Positions 36,470 to 45,175 of a stretch of 64,000 nucleotides of DNA are shown here, one piece after another (position 1 is the first letter of the stretch; every line of letters begins with the position of its first letter). The translations under genes were made by a program, and so were the position numbers. The stretch is from contig NZ_AP019782.1 in assembly GCF_019669985.1 (NCBI RefSeq), positions 3,218,001-3,282,000 on the forward strand. Reading direction: 5' to 3'. Under the pieces are notes generated by a model. The model worked only from the letters and a program-made list of their open reading frames with translations, ran no database searches and was not told where the DNA came from. The DNA is from Methylogaea oryzae (lineage in GTDB: Bacteria > Pseudomonadota > Gammaproteobacteria > Methylococcales > Methylococcaceae).

Positions 36470-36942
36470 CGCCGAAAAATGAAACTGAAGGTTTGATGCT
36501 TCATGGGCAGAGGCGCTTCCGGCGGCGTCGCGGTGGGCAGATGAGCCGCCAAAGCGCTTACCGCTTCGGGCGACACCGGCTGACCGCTCAGCAGGTTGTC
36601 CTTGGGAAAGCCCACGCCGTCCAGGAATAAAGCCGCGCGCGCGCGCGCCAAATTGGACAAATCGTCGGCCTCGAAACCCAACAAATGGCCCAGCGCCCTA
36701 TCCAAGCGCCGTTGCGCGTCTTCCACCGCGCGCCGCCGCAGTTCTTCCACCGCCGCCGGGCCGCGGCCCACCCGCTTCCTGGCCTTGGCCAAGCACAGCG
36801 GCACCACGGAATCGATGGCGGCAACGCCGAACCCCAGTTGCTGCAAATAGCCGCGCACAGCGTCCTCCGCATCGTGCAGCAACCGCGCTTCTTCTTCCGA
36901 AACCTCAACCGGCGGCAAAACCTCGCTCACTTGGCGCTCCAT
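36466..36942 (-). CDS. Uncharacterised 158-aa protein between opgG and opgH
   Basis: A soluble, largely helical protein rich in Ala, Arg and Glu, without signal peptide or membrane segment. I recognise no domain. It begins inside the last codons of opgG (16-base overlap) and its stop overlaps the opgH start (ATGA), so it is translated as part of the glucan operon. OpgH here lacks the N-terminal cytoplasmic region that the E. coli enzyme has; this protein might take that region's place, which is speculative. The C-terminus ends HQTFSFIFRR. Confidence 0.75.
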   Translation of the reverse strand: MERQVSEVLPPVEVSEEEARLLHDAEDAVRGYLQQLGFGVAAIDSVVPLCLAKARKRVGRGPAAVEELRRRAVEDAQRRLDRALGHLLGFEADDLSNLARARAALFLDGVGFPKDNLLSGQPVSPEAVSALAAHLPTATPPEAPLPMKHQTFSFIFRR

Positions 36943-38480
36943 TGATACAACCAGGTTTCGCTCAGCACTTCGCCGCCGCTCTTCAGGTAAGCCCGCAAGT
37001 CAACCACGTCCTTGTCGACTGCCGGCTCCAAAACGAAGGACAATCGCCAGCCGCCGGTTTCGCTGTTGCGCGTCACCGCCACGTCGCTGATCTTGCCGGA
37101 GGAAGCGCTCAGCTCGGCCTCGACGGCGGCCTTATCGCTGAAATACTTGAGCTCGTCGCCGACAAAGTCCACCGCGAAGCGACGCTTGTTGGAACCGGCC
37201 GCCTGCAAGCCCACCCGGGTGGAAACGACCCGGCCGCCGTCCGGCTCCAGGGAGGAATCCAGCAGGTAATGCAGACGGTAATTGAACACCCGTTCCTGCC
37301 CTTTGAGGGCCGGCTGATCGGACACCCAGAAAGCGACGATATTGTCGTATTTCTCCGCCTCGCTGGGAATTTCGATCAAGTAAACGCTGCCGGCGCCCCA
37401 GTCGCCCAGAGGCTCCACCCATAGGCTGGAGCGCTGTTGATAGCGGGCGTCCAGATCCTGGTAATGGTCGAAAGCGCGATCCCGCTGCATCAAGCCAAAG
37501 CCTTTGGGGCTGATGTCCTTGAGCACGCTGATGCGCAATTGGCGCGGATTGTTGAGACTGCGCCAGGTCCACTCGCCGCTGTTGCGCGCCATGAGCAGGC
37601 CGTCGGAGTCATGCACCTCGGGCCGGAAATCGTCGATGAAGCGGTCGGTGTTTTCGCCGTGGAAATACATGCTGGTGAGCGGCGCCACGCCCAAGCGGTC
37701 GACGTTCTTGCGGAAATAAACGCGGCTGTTCACGTCGATGGTGGTCGCCAAGCCCGGCCGCAATACGAACCGGAAAGCGCCGGTGGCGCTCGGGCTGTCC
37801 AGCAAAGCGTAAACCGTCAGTTTATCGGCGTTGGGCGCCGGCTTCTCCACCCAGAACTCCTTGAACACCGGCACTTCTTCCGCCTTGGGCAGGCCGGTAT
37901 CGATGGCCAGGCCGCGGGCGGACAATCCGTACACCTGTCCCATGCCCACCGCGCGGAAAGCGCTGGCGCCCAGGAACACCGCCACGTCTTCCTGGCCGTC
38001 GCCCTTGCGCAAGGGGTAATGGAAGCGCACGCCGGCGTAACTCACCGTGGGCGGCGGCGCCGCCGGGAAAAGGTTCTGGCCGAAGTCGAAGAAATCCGAC
38101 GAATAGGGCACCGGCTGGACTTGGCCGCCGGACACCAGATTCACCGCCACGCGATCCTTGTACATGTAGCCGCGGTGGAACAACTGCACCTGGAACGGCA
38201 GGCGCTCTTCGCGCCAGAGGGATTTTTCCGGCTTGAAATGAATATCGCGGTAGTGTTCGCTGTCCATATTGGACAGGAAATCGGGCAAATCACCTTCATC
38301 CTTGGTAAACGGCTTCGCGGCCAATTTTTTGGCGCGTTGCTCCAGCTCCCCCATCCCGAAAGGGCTGGACGGGTTGGCCGCCTCCCCTTTGTGGGCATCC
38401 TCGCGTGGCTGCGCGAAGGCCAAGCCGCTTCCCAAGCCAAGGCACAGGACTAGTAGACCGAACCGGGCTCTTGCGAACAC
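36927..38480 (-). CDS. opgG: Glucan biosynthesis protein OpgG
   Basis: A 517-aa periplasmic protein needed for branching or release of osmoregulated periplasmic glucans. The signal peptide is FGLLVLCLGLGSGLAFAQP. Family motifs include FHRGYMYKDRVAVNLV, GARFHYPLRKGD-like and SMYFHGENTDRFIDDFRPEVHDSDGL. I start it at a GTG (38480), seven codons inside the longest frame, because AAGGGGAG lies directly before it; the upstream UUG has no ribosome site. It is the first gene of opgG-158aa-opgH. Confidence 0.93.
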   Translation of the reverse strand: MFARARFGLLVLCLGLGSGLAFAQPREDAHKGEAANPSSPFGMGELEQRAKKLAAKPFTKDEGDLPDFLSNMDSEHYRDIHFKPEKSLWREERLPFQVQLFHRGYMYKDRVAVNLVSGGQVQPVPYSSDFFDFGQNLFPAAPPPTVSYAGVRFHYPLRKGDGQEDVAVFLGASAFRAVGMGQVYGLSARGLAIDTGLPKAEEVPVFKEFWVEKPAPNADKLTVYALLDSPSATGAFRFVLRPGLATTIDVNSRVYFRKNVDRLGVAPLTSMYFHGENTDRFIDDFRPEVHDSDGLLMARNSGEWTWRSLNNPRQLRISVLKDISPKGFGLMQRDRAFDHYQDLDARYQQRSSLWVEPLGDWGAGSVYLIEIPSEAEKYDNIVAFWVSDQPALKGQERVFNYRLHYLLDSSLEPDGGRVVSTRVGLQAAGSNKRRFAVDFVGDELKYFSDKAAVEAELSASSGKISDVAVTRNSETGGWRLSFVLEPAVDKDVVDLRAYLKSGGEVLSETWLYQWSAK

Positions 38481-38648
38481 GTGGAATCTCCCCTTAAACA
38501 AAATCTGTCGAATTGATGGCTGATTCCGAGCGATCGCCTCGGAATGCGGCTTTCCGGCGATCCCTGCAGATCGAATACCCCGAAGCGCGCCGATATTTGC
38601 GCTAATTCTAGCCGCTTTAGCGAACCCCGGGGAACTTTTAAGGCCGGC

Positions 38649-39503
38649 TTAGCGCGACTTCAAACGGTACAAAGCGGAAATGTCTTCGTCGCCGTAGCCT
38701 TCCGCCATAAGCCGGGCGTATTCGCCAATGGTTTGCTCGGTTACCGGCACGCTCACGCCCAGCTTTTCCGCCGACTCCCGGCAGATGAGCAAGTCCTTGT
38801 GGTGCAAGCCCAGCTTGAAACCGGGCTGGAAAGTGCCGGCCACCATGGTGCGGCCGCGATGGTCCAAAAACCAGTTGCCGGCCGCGCCGCCGGACACCAC
38901 CTCGATCACCTTGTCCATGGGCAAGTCCATGGCCTGGCCGAAAGCCAGCGCCTCGGTGACGGCCTGGGCGATGCCCGCCGCCATGATTTGATTGACCGCC
39001 TTGCAGCCCTGGCCCGCGCCCACGGGGCCGATATGGACGATGCGCGCGGCAACGGCCCGCAGGACCGGCAGGACCGTCTCCAAAACGCCGGCCTCGCCGC
39101 CCACCATCATCGCCAGCGTGCCCTTGCGCGCCCCTTCCACGCCGCCGGACACCGGGGCATCCAGGAAGGCCGCACCGCGATCCGCCAGCAAAGCCGCCAC
39201 CCGCCGCGCCGTATCGCTGCCGACGGTGGAGCAATCCACCACCACGCTGCCCGGCCTGATGCCGGCCGACATCGCCTCCACCATCGCCAGCACATCGTTA
39301 TCCGCCGAAACGCACAGGAACGCCACGTCCACCGCCGCGGCCAAAGCCGCCGGGTCGGCCGCCGCCGCCACGCCCAATTCCGCCGCCAACGCATCCGCCT
39401 TGGCCGGGCTACGATTCCACACCGCCGCCAACAGCCCCGCCCGGGCCAGGTTGCGCGCCATGGGAGCGCCCATGGCACCGAGTCCGATGTAGCCGGCTTT
39501 CAT
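38649..39503 (-). CDS. NAD(P)-dependent beta-hydroxyacid dehydrogenase
   Basis: A 284-aa member of the 3-hydroxyisobutyrate / tartronate-semialdehyde / glyoxylate reductase family. The Rossmann motif is GLGAMGAPMARNLARAG. The substrate motif DAPVSGGVEGARKGTLAMM and the catalytic Lys in GQGCKAVNQIM are present, so it is likely active. The substrate is unknown. It starts one base after the speA stop on the same strand, so it is coupled to speA, an unusual pairing. Confidence 0.9.
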   Translation of the reverse strand: MKAGYIGLGAMGAPMARNLARAGLLAAVWNRSPAKADALAAELGVAAAADPAALAAAVDVAFLCVSADNDVLAMVEAMSAGIRPGSVVVDCSTVGSDTARRVAALLADRGAAFLDAPVSGGVEGARKGTLAMMVGGEAGVLETVLPVLRAVAARIVHIGPVGAGQGCKAVNQIMAAGIAQAVTEALAFGQAMDLPMDKVIEVVSGGAAGNWFLDHRGRTMVAGTFQPGFKLGLHHKDLLICRESAEKLGVSVPVTEQTIGEYARLMAEGYGDEDISALYRLKSR

Positions 39504-39504
39504 G

Positions 39505-41379
39505 TCACTCGCCCAAGTAGGTGTAAGCGGTGAGGCCCGCCATCAGCTCGCTTTCGAACAGCCGGCGCAAACGGGTGTCGATATCCGCATCGGCCAAACG
39601 GCGGCGAAACGCCGTTTCGATTTCGTCCGGCTCGATGTGCACATAGCGCAGCACGTCGTCGGCGCCGTCGCCACGCATGGCTTGCACCAGCCGATAGCCG
39701 CCCTGCCCGTCCAGTTCCACATTGATGGAATGGGTGTCGCCGAACAGGTTATGCATATCGCCGAGGATTTCCTGATAGGCGCCCACCAGGAAAAAGCCGA
39801 GCAAATATTCCTCGTCCGCTTTCAGCGCATGCGCAGGCAAGGTCGTCTCGATGCTCTGGCGATCGATGTAGGCTTCGATGCGTCCGTCGGAATCGCAGGT
39901 CAGGTCCTGCAACACGGCGCGGCGGGTAGGCTCCTCGTCCAGGCGATGCAGCGGCATCACCGGAAAAACCTGGTCAATGGCCCACGCATCCGGCAGCGAC
40001 TGGAACAACGAGAAATTGCAGAACAGCTTATCCGCCAACCGTTCGTTCAATTCGTCCAACAGTTCCCGGTGGGCGCGCAGGTTCACGTCCAGGCGCTGCT
40101 TCACGCCGTGGCAAATGGCCGCGCCCAGGCGTTCCGCCTCGGCCAGCTCGACCAGGCTGAGCTTGCCTTGGATATAGCGGGCGCGCGCCTCCTGCAAATC
40201 GAACTGGGCGTCGTGGTAAATGCCCAGCACCGGCTCGTCGGGCAGCAAGGTCAGCAACTCGGCCAGATCCTTGACCACCTGGGACTCGGACGATATCTCC
40301 TCCGGCGCTTGCTCCGGCACGGTTTCGATGTCGATGACGTTGGCGATCAGCACCGCGTGGTGGGCGGACATGGCCCGCCCCGATTCGGTGATTAGGTTGG
40401 GATGGGGCAACCGGTACTCTTCGCACAGATCGGAAAACGCGCGCACGATGCTGTGGGCGTATTCGACGATGCTGTAGTTGATGGAGCAGTCGCTGGCGGA
40501 ACGCGTGCCTTCGTAATCCACTCCCAGGCCGCCGCCCACGTCCACGTATTCGATGCCGGCGCCCAGTGCGCGCAGCTCGGCGAAATAGCGGCTGGCCTCG
40601 CGCAGGGCCGACTTCACGTCGCTGATGTTGCCCACCTGGGAGCCCATGTGAAAATGCATCAAGCGCAGCCACTCCAGGCCGCCGGCCGCGCGCAGCTCGT
40701 CCAGCAGGCGCAGCACGTCGCTGGCCGACAGCCCGAATTTGGACTTCTCGCCGCCGCTGTTCTGCCACTTGCCGGCGCTGATGCTGGACAAGCGCACCCG
40801 CACGCCCAGCTGCGGCCGTACTTCCAGGGTTTTGGCCTCGGCCAGGATGGTCTTCAGCTCGGACAGCTTCTCGATGACGATGAAGACGTTGAGACCCAGT
40901 TTCAGGCCGATCAGTGCCAGACGGATATAGGCGCGGTCCTTGTAGCCGTTGCAGACGATGGTGTCGGTGTTGGCCAGGGCCAAAATGGCCAAAAGCTCCG
41001 ACTTGCTGCCCGCCTCCAAGCCGACGCCGTGGGAACCGTTGCCGAGGATGCCCTCCACCACGTTGCGCTGCTGGTTGACCTTGATGGGATAAACCGGCGT
41101 ATAGCTGCCCTGGTAGTCGTACTCGCTACGGGCCAGATCGAAGGCCGATCGCAGCTGCGCCGCCCGATCCTGCAGGATGTCGTTGAAGCGCACCAGCACC
41201 GGCAGGGACAACCCTTCCGCCCGCACCGCCTGGGCCACCTCGTACAAGTCCACGCTGCCGGCGGCGGGATCGCGGGCCGGATAAGCCACCACCCGGCCGG
41301 CCGGGCTGATGTCGAAATAACCGTCGCCCCAGTGTTCGATACCGTAGGTCGCTTTGGCTTGCTGAAAGGTCCAACCCAT
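39505..41379 (-). CDS. speA: Biosynthetic arginine decarboxylase
   Basis: A 624-aa PLP enzyme (fold III) making agmatine from arginine for putrescine and spermidine synthesis. The PLP Lys100 is in YPIKVNQQRNVVEGI. The domain pattern YVDVGGGLGVDYEGT and GRAMSAHHAVLIANV is characteristic, and length matches. It is divergent from speE across a 176-base control region, so the polyamine genes are likely co-regulated. Confidence 0.95.
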   Translation of the reverse strand: MGWTFQQAKATYGIEHWGDGYFDISPAGRVVAYPARDPAAGSVDLYEVAQAVRAEGLSLPVLVRFNDILQDRAAQLRSAFDLARSEYDYQGSYTPVYPIKVNQQRNVVEGILGNGSHGVGLEAGSKSELLAILALANTDTIVCNGYKDRAYIRLALIGLKLGLNVFIVIEKLSELKTILAEAKTLEVRPQLGVRVRLSSISAGKWQNSGGEKSKFGLSASDVLRLLDELRAAGGLEWLRLMHFHMGSQVGNISDVKSALREASRYFAELRALGAGIEYVDVGGGLGVDYEGTRSASDCSINYSIVEYAHSIVRAFSDLCEEYRLPHPNLITESGRAMSAHHAVLIANVIDIETVPEQAPEEISSESQVVKDLAELLTLLPDEPVLGIYHDAQFDLQEARARYIQGKLSLVELAEAERLGAAICHGVKQRLDVNLRAHRELLDELNERLADKLFCNFSLFQSLPDAWAIDQVFPVMPLHRLDEEPTRRAVLQDLTCDSDGRIEAYIDRQSIETTLPAHALKADEEYLLGFFLVGAYQEILGDMHNLFGDTHSINVELDGQGGYRLVQAMRGDGADDVLRYVHIEPDEIETAFRRRLADADIDTRLRRLFESELMAGLTAYTYLGE

Positions 41380-41555
41380 TCTATTTCCGCGTCAACGTTT
41401 AAAAGATGCGGATTATGTGGAAAAATTGCCGTCTTTGGAAGCAAACTCCCGGTTTCCCCGGCTACGACCGACCCCTTCCCCTTCCTCGCCGGCGAGGCAA
41501 GGGACAGCAGCATGGCGCCACGCGCCGCTTTAAGTTTTTCAATCTGGAATCGCAC

Positions 41556-42407
41556 ATGCACGACACCACCAACTGGGTTACCGAAGTCTATTCGAAGGAC
41601 GGCAGCGCCCTGTCCCTCACCGGCGCCACCAAGCTGCACGAGGAACAGAGCCCGTTCCAGCGCATCGAAATCTACGACACCGCGGCCTTCGGCAAACTCA
41701 TGGTGCTGGACGGCTGCTTCATGGTCACCGACCGGGAAAACTTCCTCTACCACGAGATGATGACCCACCCGGCCCTCTACACCCATCCCGATCCCAAGAC
41801 CGTGTGCATCATCGGCGGCGGCGACTGCGGCAGCCTGAAGGAAGTGCTCAAGCATCCGGAGGTCAAGCGCGCCGTGCAGATCGAAATCGACGAGCGCGTC
41901 ACCCGCGTCGCAGAACAATACTTCCCCGATCTGTGCACCGCCAACGACGATCCCCGCGCCGAACTGAAATTCATCGATGGCCTCAAGTGGGTGAAAGACG
42001 CCGAGCCCGGCAGCGTGGACATCATCATCGTCGACAGCACCGACCCGGTGGGCCCGGCCGAAGGCCTGTTCAACGAAGCCTTCTACCGCGACTGCCACCG
42101 CGCCCTGGGCGACAACGGCATCCTGGTGCAGCAAAGCGAATCGCCGCTGTTCCACCTGGAGCTGCAAGCCTCCATCCACGGCCACATGCGCAACGCCGGC
42201 TTCGGCCAGACCCGCACCCTGTTCTTCCCCCAGTTCATCTATCCCACCGGCTGGTGGAGCGCCACCCTGGCGGGCAAGGGCGATCTGCACAATTTCCGCC
42301 GCGACGACGCGCTGAACAAGCCCTACGCCACCGAGTACTACAACGCCGACATCCACCAGGCGGCGTTCGCCATGCCGGAATTCTTCAAACGGCGCCTGGC
42401 GAAGTAA
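41556..42407 (+). CDS. speE: Spermidine synthase
   Basis: A 283-aa aminopropyltransferase joining decarboxylated SAM and putrescine. The SAM-binding GGGDCGSLKEVLKH and the catalytic Asp region IIVDSTDPVGPAEGLF are intact. I start it at the ATG at 41556 (HDTTNWVTEVY follows); the frame is open 50 codons further, but that part is intergenic. A strong hairpin lies 15 bases after the stop. SAM decarboxylase is not in the window. Confidence 0.93.
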   Translation: MHDTTNWVTEVYSKDGSALSLTGATKLHEEQSPFQRIEIYDTAAFGKLMVLDGCFMVTDRENFLYHEMMTHPALYTHPDPKTVCIIGGGDCGSLKEVLKHPEVKRAVQIEIDERVTRVAEQYFPDLCTANDDPRAELKFIDGLKWVKDAEPGSVDIIIVDSTDPVGPAEGLFNEAFYRDCHRALGDNGILVQQSESPLFHLELQASIHGHMRNAGFGQTRTLFFPQFIYPTGWWSATLAGKGDLHNFRRDDALNKPYATEYYNADIHQAAFAMPEFFKRRLAK

Positions 42408-42421
42408 GCCATATCCCATCA

Positions 42422-42448
42422 GGGGGCGACACCGTCGCCCCCATTCTT
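42422..42448 (+). terminator. GC hairpin after speE
   Basis: A perfect 9-bp stem GGGGGCGAC / GTCGCCCCC with a three-base loop is followed only by ATTCTT. It is therefore a weak terminator or a processing/stability element. The next gene's ribosome site begins directly behind it. Confidence 0.5.
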
Positions 42449-42461
42449 GCGAGGAATCCCC

Positions 42462-42677
42462 ATGCAAATCGATCAAGACGGCAACATGGAACTGTCGGCC
42501 GAAGAAAACCAAATGCTGATGGACAAGCTGGATATAGCCCCCCAGGACTACGACGACCCGCCGGTTGAAATCGAAAGCGTCGGAGTGGAAGAGAGCGTCG
42601 CCACCTTCAAAGCCAGCAACACCCGCACCGGCAAAAGCGTCACCCTGGAATTCGAGCTGGCGGGGGACGAAGACTAA
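42462..42677 (+). CDS. Small acidic hypothetical protein (71 aa)
   Basis: A compact acidic protein (QIDQDGNMELSAEENQMLMD..., ending ELAGDED) with no signal peptide or membrane segment. A GCGAGGAA ribosome site precedes the ATG at 42462. The family is not recognised. It follows speE and its hairpin, and its stop overlaps the stop of the convergent ygfA gene by four bases. Confidence 0.65.
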   Translation: MQIDQDGNMELSAEENQMLMDKLDIAPQDYDDPPVEIESVGVEESVATFKASNTRTGKSVTLEFELAGDED

Positions 42678-43303
42678 GCCCCGCTCACCCGAATCACCCG
42701 CCGCTCGGTGACGATGGCGTCCACCGGCACATCGGTCGCCTCGGTGGGCAGCTCGTCCAACAATTGCGCTTCGAACGCCAGGGCCACTTTGAATCCCACC
42801 GGATGGGCGGCGAACCAGCGGTCGTAGTAGCCGGCGCCGAAGCCCAGGCGCCGGCCCGTAGGCGTAAAACCCAGCCCCGGCGTCACCGCCACATCGAACG
42901 GGCCGGGATGGGCCGGCCCCTCGGCCGGAGCGAGAATCCCCATAGGCCCAGGCAGCAGCTCGCCCCAATCCGCCAAAGGCCGCGCCACCATCTCGGTGCG
43001 CGTCACCATTTTCGGCACCGCCAGGGACTTGCCCAGAGCCGCCAAATGTTGAATCAGCCCATGGGTTTCCACTTCGCTGGCATAGGAAACATAGGCGAAC
43101 ACATTGCGCGCTGCACGCAGCTCGTCCAGTTGCAGCAAGCGCTGAACGATGGCGGCGGAAAAAGCGGCCCGCTGCGGCGCAGGCAAAGCGGCGCGGGCCG
43201 CCTTGAGCCGGTCGCGCAACCGCGCTTTGGCCGCCTGATAGCGGGTCCCCTCTCCCTCCGGGAGAGGGTTAGGGTGAGGGAGTAAAAAAGCGCTTTTCTC
43301 CAT
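42674..43303 (-). CDS. ygfA: 5-formyltetrahydrofolate cyclo-ligase
   Basis: A 209-aa enzyme converting 5-formyl-THF to 5,10-methenyl-THF with ATP. The phosphate-binding LGFGAGYYDRW and TPGLGFTPTGRRLG motifs identify it. The first ~20 codons are odd: the ATG at 43303 (AAGGCGG ribosome site) is followed by a translated palindromic repeat giving LPHPNPLPEGEG, after which normal family sequence (RYQAAKARLRDRL) begins. There is no start codon between repeat and core, so the repeat must be translated. Confidence 0.9.
   Translation of the reverse strand: MEKSAFLLPHPNPLPEGEGTRYQAAKARLRDRLKAARAALPAPQRAAFSAAIVQRLLQLDELRAARNVFAYVSYASEVETHGLIQHLAALGKSLAVPKMVTRTEMVARPLADWGELLPGPMGILAPAEGPAHPGPFDVAVTPGLGFTPTGRRLGFGAGYYDRWFAAHPVGFKVALAFEAQLLDELPTEATDVPVDAIVTERRVIRVSGA
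43248..43280. repeat. 33-bp palindromic repeat inside ygfA
   Basis: CCCTCTCCC / GGGAGAGGG arms with a 3-base loop are followed by TTAGGGTGAGGG. It differs from the copy at 59625 at only two positions. Read on the minus strand it encodes HPNPLPEGEG near the YgfA N-terminus. Confidence 0.85.
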
Positions 43304-43422
43304 AACCACCGCCTTGAGGTGAAGCGACGCAGCCGCAAAAACAGGCATTATATGGGCTAGCGGCGCGCGCCCACCGTCAGCCGCATTCCAGCCGCCGAAA
43401 AACCACCGCCCCGACCCTGCCC

Positions 43423-44076
43423 ATGCCCCATATCCAAGCAGTCATCTTCGACCTGGACGGCCTGGTGCTCGACACCGAGCCCACCTACTGCCTAGCCTGG
43501 CGCAAAGCGGCGGCGGACGTGGGAATAACGCTGGACGACGTCTTCTTCGCCGGTCTTTCCGGCTGCCAAGGCAGCGACGTGGAAGCCGCCCTGCTGGCCC
43601 AAACCGGCCCCGCATTGGACATGGAGGATTTCCGCCGGCGCAGCGCCGCCCATTGGCACCGGCACGTGGACGAACACGGCATCACCGCCAAGGGCGGCGC
43701 ACGGGAGCTGCTGCAACGGCTGAACGAACGGGGAACGCCTTACGGCCTGGCCACCAACAGCCGCCGCCGCTACGCCGAGCAATGCCTGCGCCTGGCCGGC
43801 CTGGACACCGCATTCCCGGTCATGGCCGCCCGCGACGACGTGGCGCAAGGCAAACCCGCACCGGACGTGTTCCTGCTCGCCGCCCGCCGGCTGGATGCGC
43901 CGCCGGCCGCTTGCCTGGCCTTGGAGGACTCCTTGCCCGGGCTCACCGCCGCCCACCGCGCCGGCATGGCCCCGGTGCTGGTCACCGACTGCGCCGCCAC
44001 CGCCCAGGCCGGCGCCGGGCTGGCCCTGCGGGTGCTGGACTCCCTGCACCAGGTGGCGCCGGAATTTTTCCGCTAA
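43423..44076 (+). CDS. HAD-superfamily hydrolase (beta-phosphoglucomutase-like)
   Basis: A 217-aa phosphatase or phosphomutase. Motif I is VIFDLDGLVLDTEP, motif II is the Thr/Ser region YGLATNSRR, and motifs III/IV are GKPAPDVFLLAARRL and LALEDSLPGLTAAHRAGM. The cap domain is of the helical C1 type. Substrate unknown. It is 33 bases upstream of the VIT-family transporter. Confidence 0.88.
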   Translation: MPHIQAVIFDLDGLVLDTEPTYCLAWRKAAADVGITLDDVFFAGLSGCQGSDVEAALLAQTGPALDMEDFRRRSAAHWHRHVDEHGITAKGGARELLQRLNERGTPYGLATNSRRRYAEQCLRLAGLDTAFPVMAARDDVAQGKPAPDVFLLAARRLDAPPAACLALEDSLPGLTAAHRAGMAPVLVTDCAATAQAGAGLALRVLDSLHQVAPEFFR

Positions 44077-44109
44077 CATGGGGCATCCCCCGCTCGAAAG
44101 GCACCTCGC

Positions 44110-44805
44110 GTGAACCGGCTCCACCATCGTGAAGAACATTTCAAAGGCGGCGATGCGGTCAAGGACGTGGTCATCGGCATGGCCGACGGACTCACCGTGC
44201 CCTTCGCCCTGGCCGCCGGCATCACCGGCGCCGTCAACGCCGCCCACTTGGTGGTAACGGCCGGCGTGGCGGAAATCGTCGCCGGCTCCATCGCCATGGG
44301 CCTGGGCGGCTACCTGGCCGCCCGCAGCGAAGCGGAGCACTACTACAGCGAGCAGCGCCGCGAGGAATGGGAAATCCGCAAGCTGCCCAAAGTGGAAGAG
44401 CAGGAAATCATCGACATCTTCGCCGACTACGGCCTCACCGCAGAAGAAGTCGCCCCCCTGGTGGCCGGCCTCAAGCGCCGGCCGCAAGCCTGGCGCGATT
44501 TCATGATGCGCTTCGAGCTGGGCCTGGAAGAGCCCCATCCCAAACGCGCCCTGCAAAGCGCCGCCACCATCGCCGCCTCCTACGTGGCCGGCGGCGCCAT
44601 CCCGCTGGCGCCCTACGTGTTGCTGGACGACGCCACCCAGGCCCTGCCCTGGTCCGCCGCCGTCACCCTCACCGCCCTGGCCGTGTTCGGCTTCGTCAAA
44701 GGCCACTTCACCGGCGTCAAGCGCTGGAAAAGCGCCGCGCAGACGGTGTTCGTCGGCGGCCTGGCGGCGGGAGCGGCGTTTGGGTTGGCGAGGTTGTTTG
44801 CTTGA
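44110..44805 (+). CDS. VIT1/CCC1-family iron/manganese transporter
   Basis: A 231-aa membrane protein of the vacuolar iron transporter family. DVVIGMADGLTVPFALAAGITG is the first helix, followed by GVAEIVAGSIAMGLGGYLAARSEAEHY with the metal-binding Glu-rich cytoplasmic loop (EEWEIRKLPKVEEQE). About five helices are seen. Start is a GTG. Likely exports Fe(II) or Mn(II). It forms an operon with the preceding HAD gene. Confidence 0.88.
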   Translation: MNRLHHREEHFKGGDAVKDVVIGMADGLTVPFALAAGITGAVNAAHLVVTAGVAEIVAGSIAMGLGGYLAARSEAEHYYSEQRREEWEIRKLPKVEEQEIIDIFADYGLTAEEVAPLVAGLKRRPQAWRDFMMRFELGLEEPHPKRALQSAATIAASYVAGGAIPLAPYVLLDDATQALPWSAAVTLTALAVFGFVKGHFTGVKRWKSAAQTVFVGGLAAGAAFGLARLFA

Positions 44806-44844
44806 TTCGACCTTGCCGTAACTCGCCGCTTTCCGGCTTCATTT

Positions 44845-44874
44845 CCCACTGGCGGGAGAGGGCTGGGTAGAGGG
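44845..44874. repeat. Degenerate copy of the palindromic repeat
   Basis: GCGGGAGAGGGCTGGGTAGAGGG keeps the right half of the repeat seen at 43248 and 59625, while the left arm is mostly lost. It sits 40 bases after the VIT-family stop codon. Confidence 0.5.
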
Positions 44875-44964
44875 CGGGAGCTTTGGCTAAAGCGAAACGG
44901 TTGATTTTTATGGAGCGCCTACGGCGGTTTTTATTTAAATGTGGGTTAGCCGCACCCACGGGCG

Positions 44965-45175
44965 GGTTACTTTCTTTTGTGCGGCCAAAAAGAAAGTAAC
45001 CAAAGAAAAAGCCGCCCGATTGCCGCGCCGCTACGCGGTGCCCTGCGCTCCTCGCTTTCGACGGGAGTTGTCCGACAGGCCATCCCTGGCCTGACGTACA
45101 ACCGGCCGCCTCCATGCGGCCGCCCTTCGGGTTGATCCCGCCGAAAGCTCCGGTGCTCGGCGCGGCAAACGGGAC
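44965..45175. repeat. Widespread intergenic repeat with 14-bp inverted arms
   Basis: GGTTACTTTCTTTT (44965-44978) and AAAAGAAAGTAACC (44988-45001) form perfect arms around a short centre, followed by GC-rich sequence with further small palindromes to ~45175. I recognise the type as a common chromosomal repeat in proteobacteria. The 460-base gap 44806-45265 holds this and the degenerate copy at 44845. No gene was found, and a long minus-strand frame running across it is low-complexity repeat translation. Confidence 0.6.

Noticed and set aside
41478-41512. GC palindrome (CCTCGCC/GGCGAGG) in the speA-speE gap as another repeat copy
   Set aside because: Arms differ from the 33-bp repeat family and the flanking tail is absent; it is more likely an ordinary regulatory or chance palindrome.
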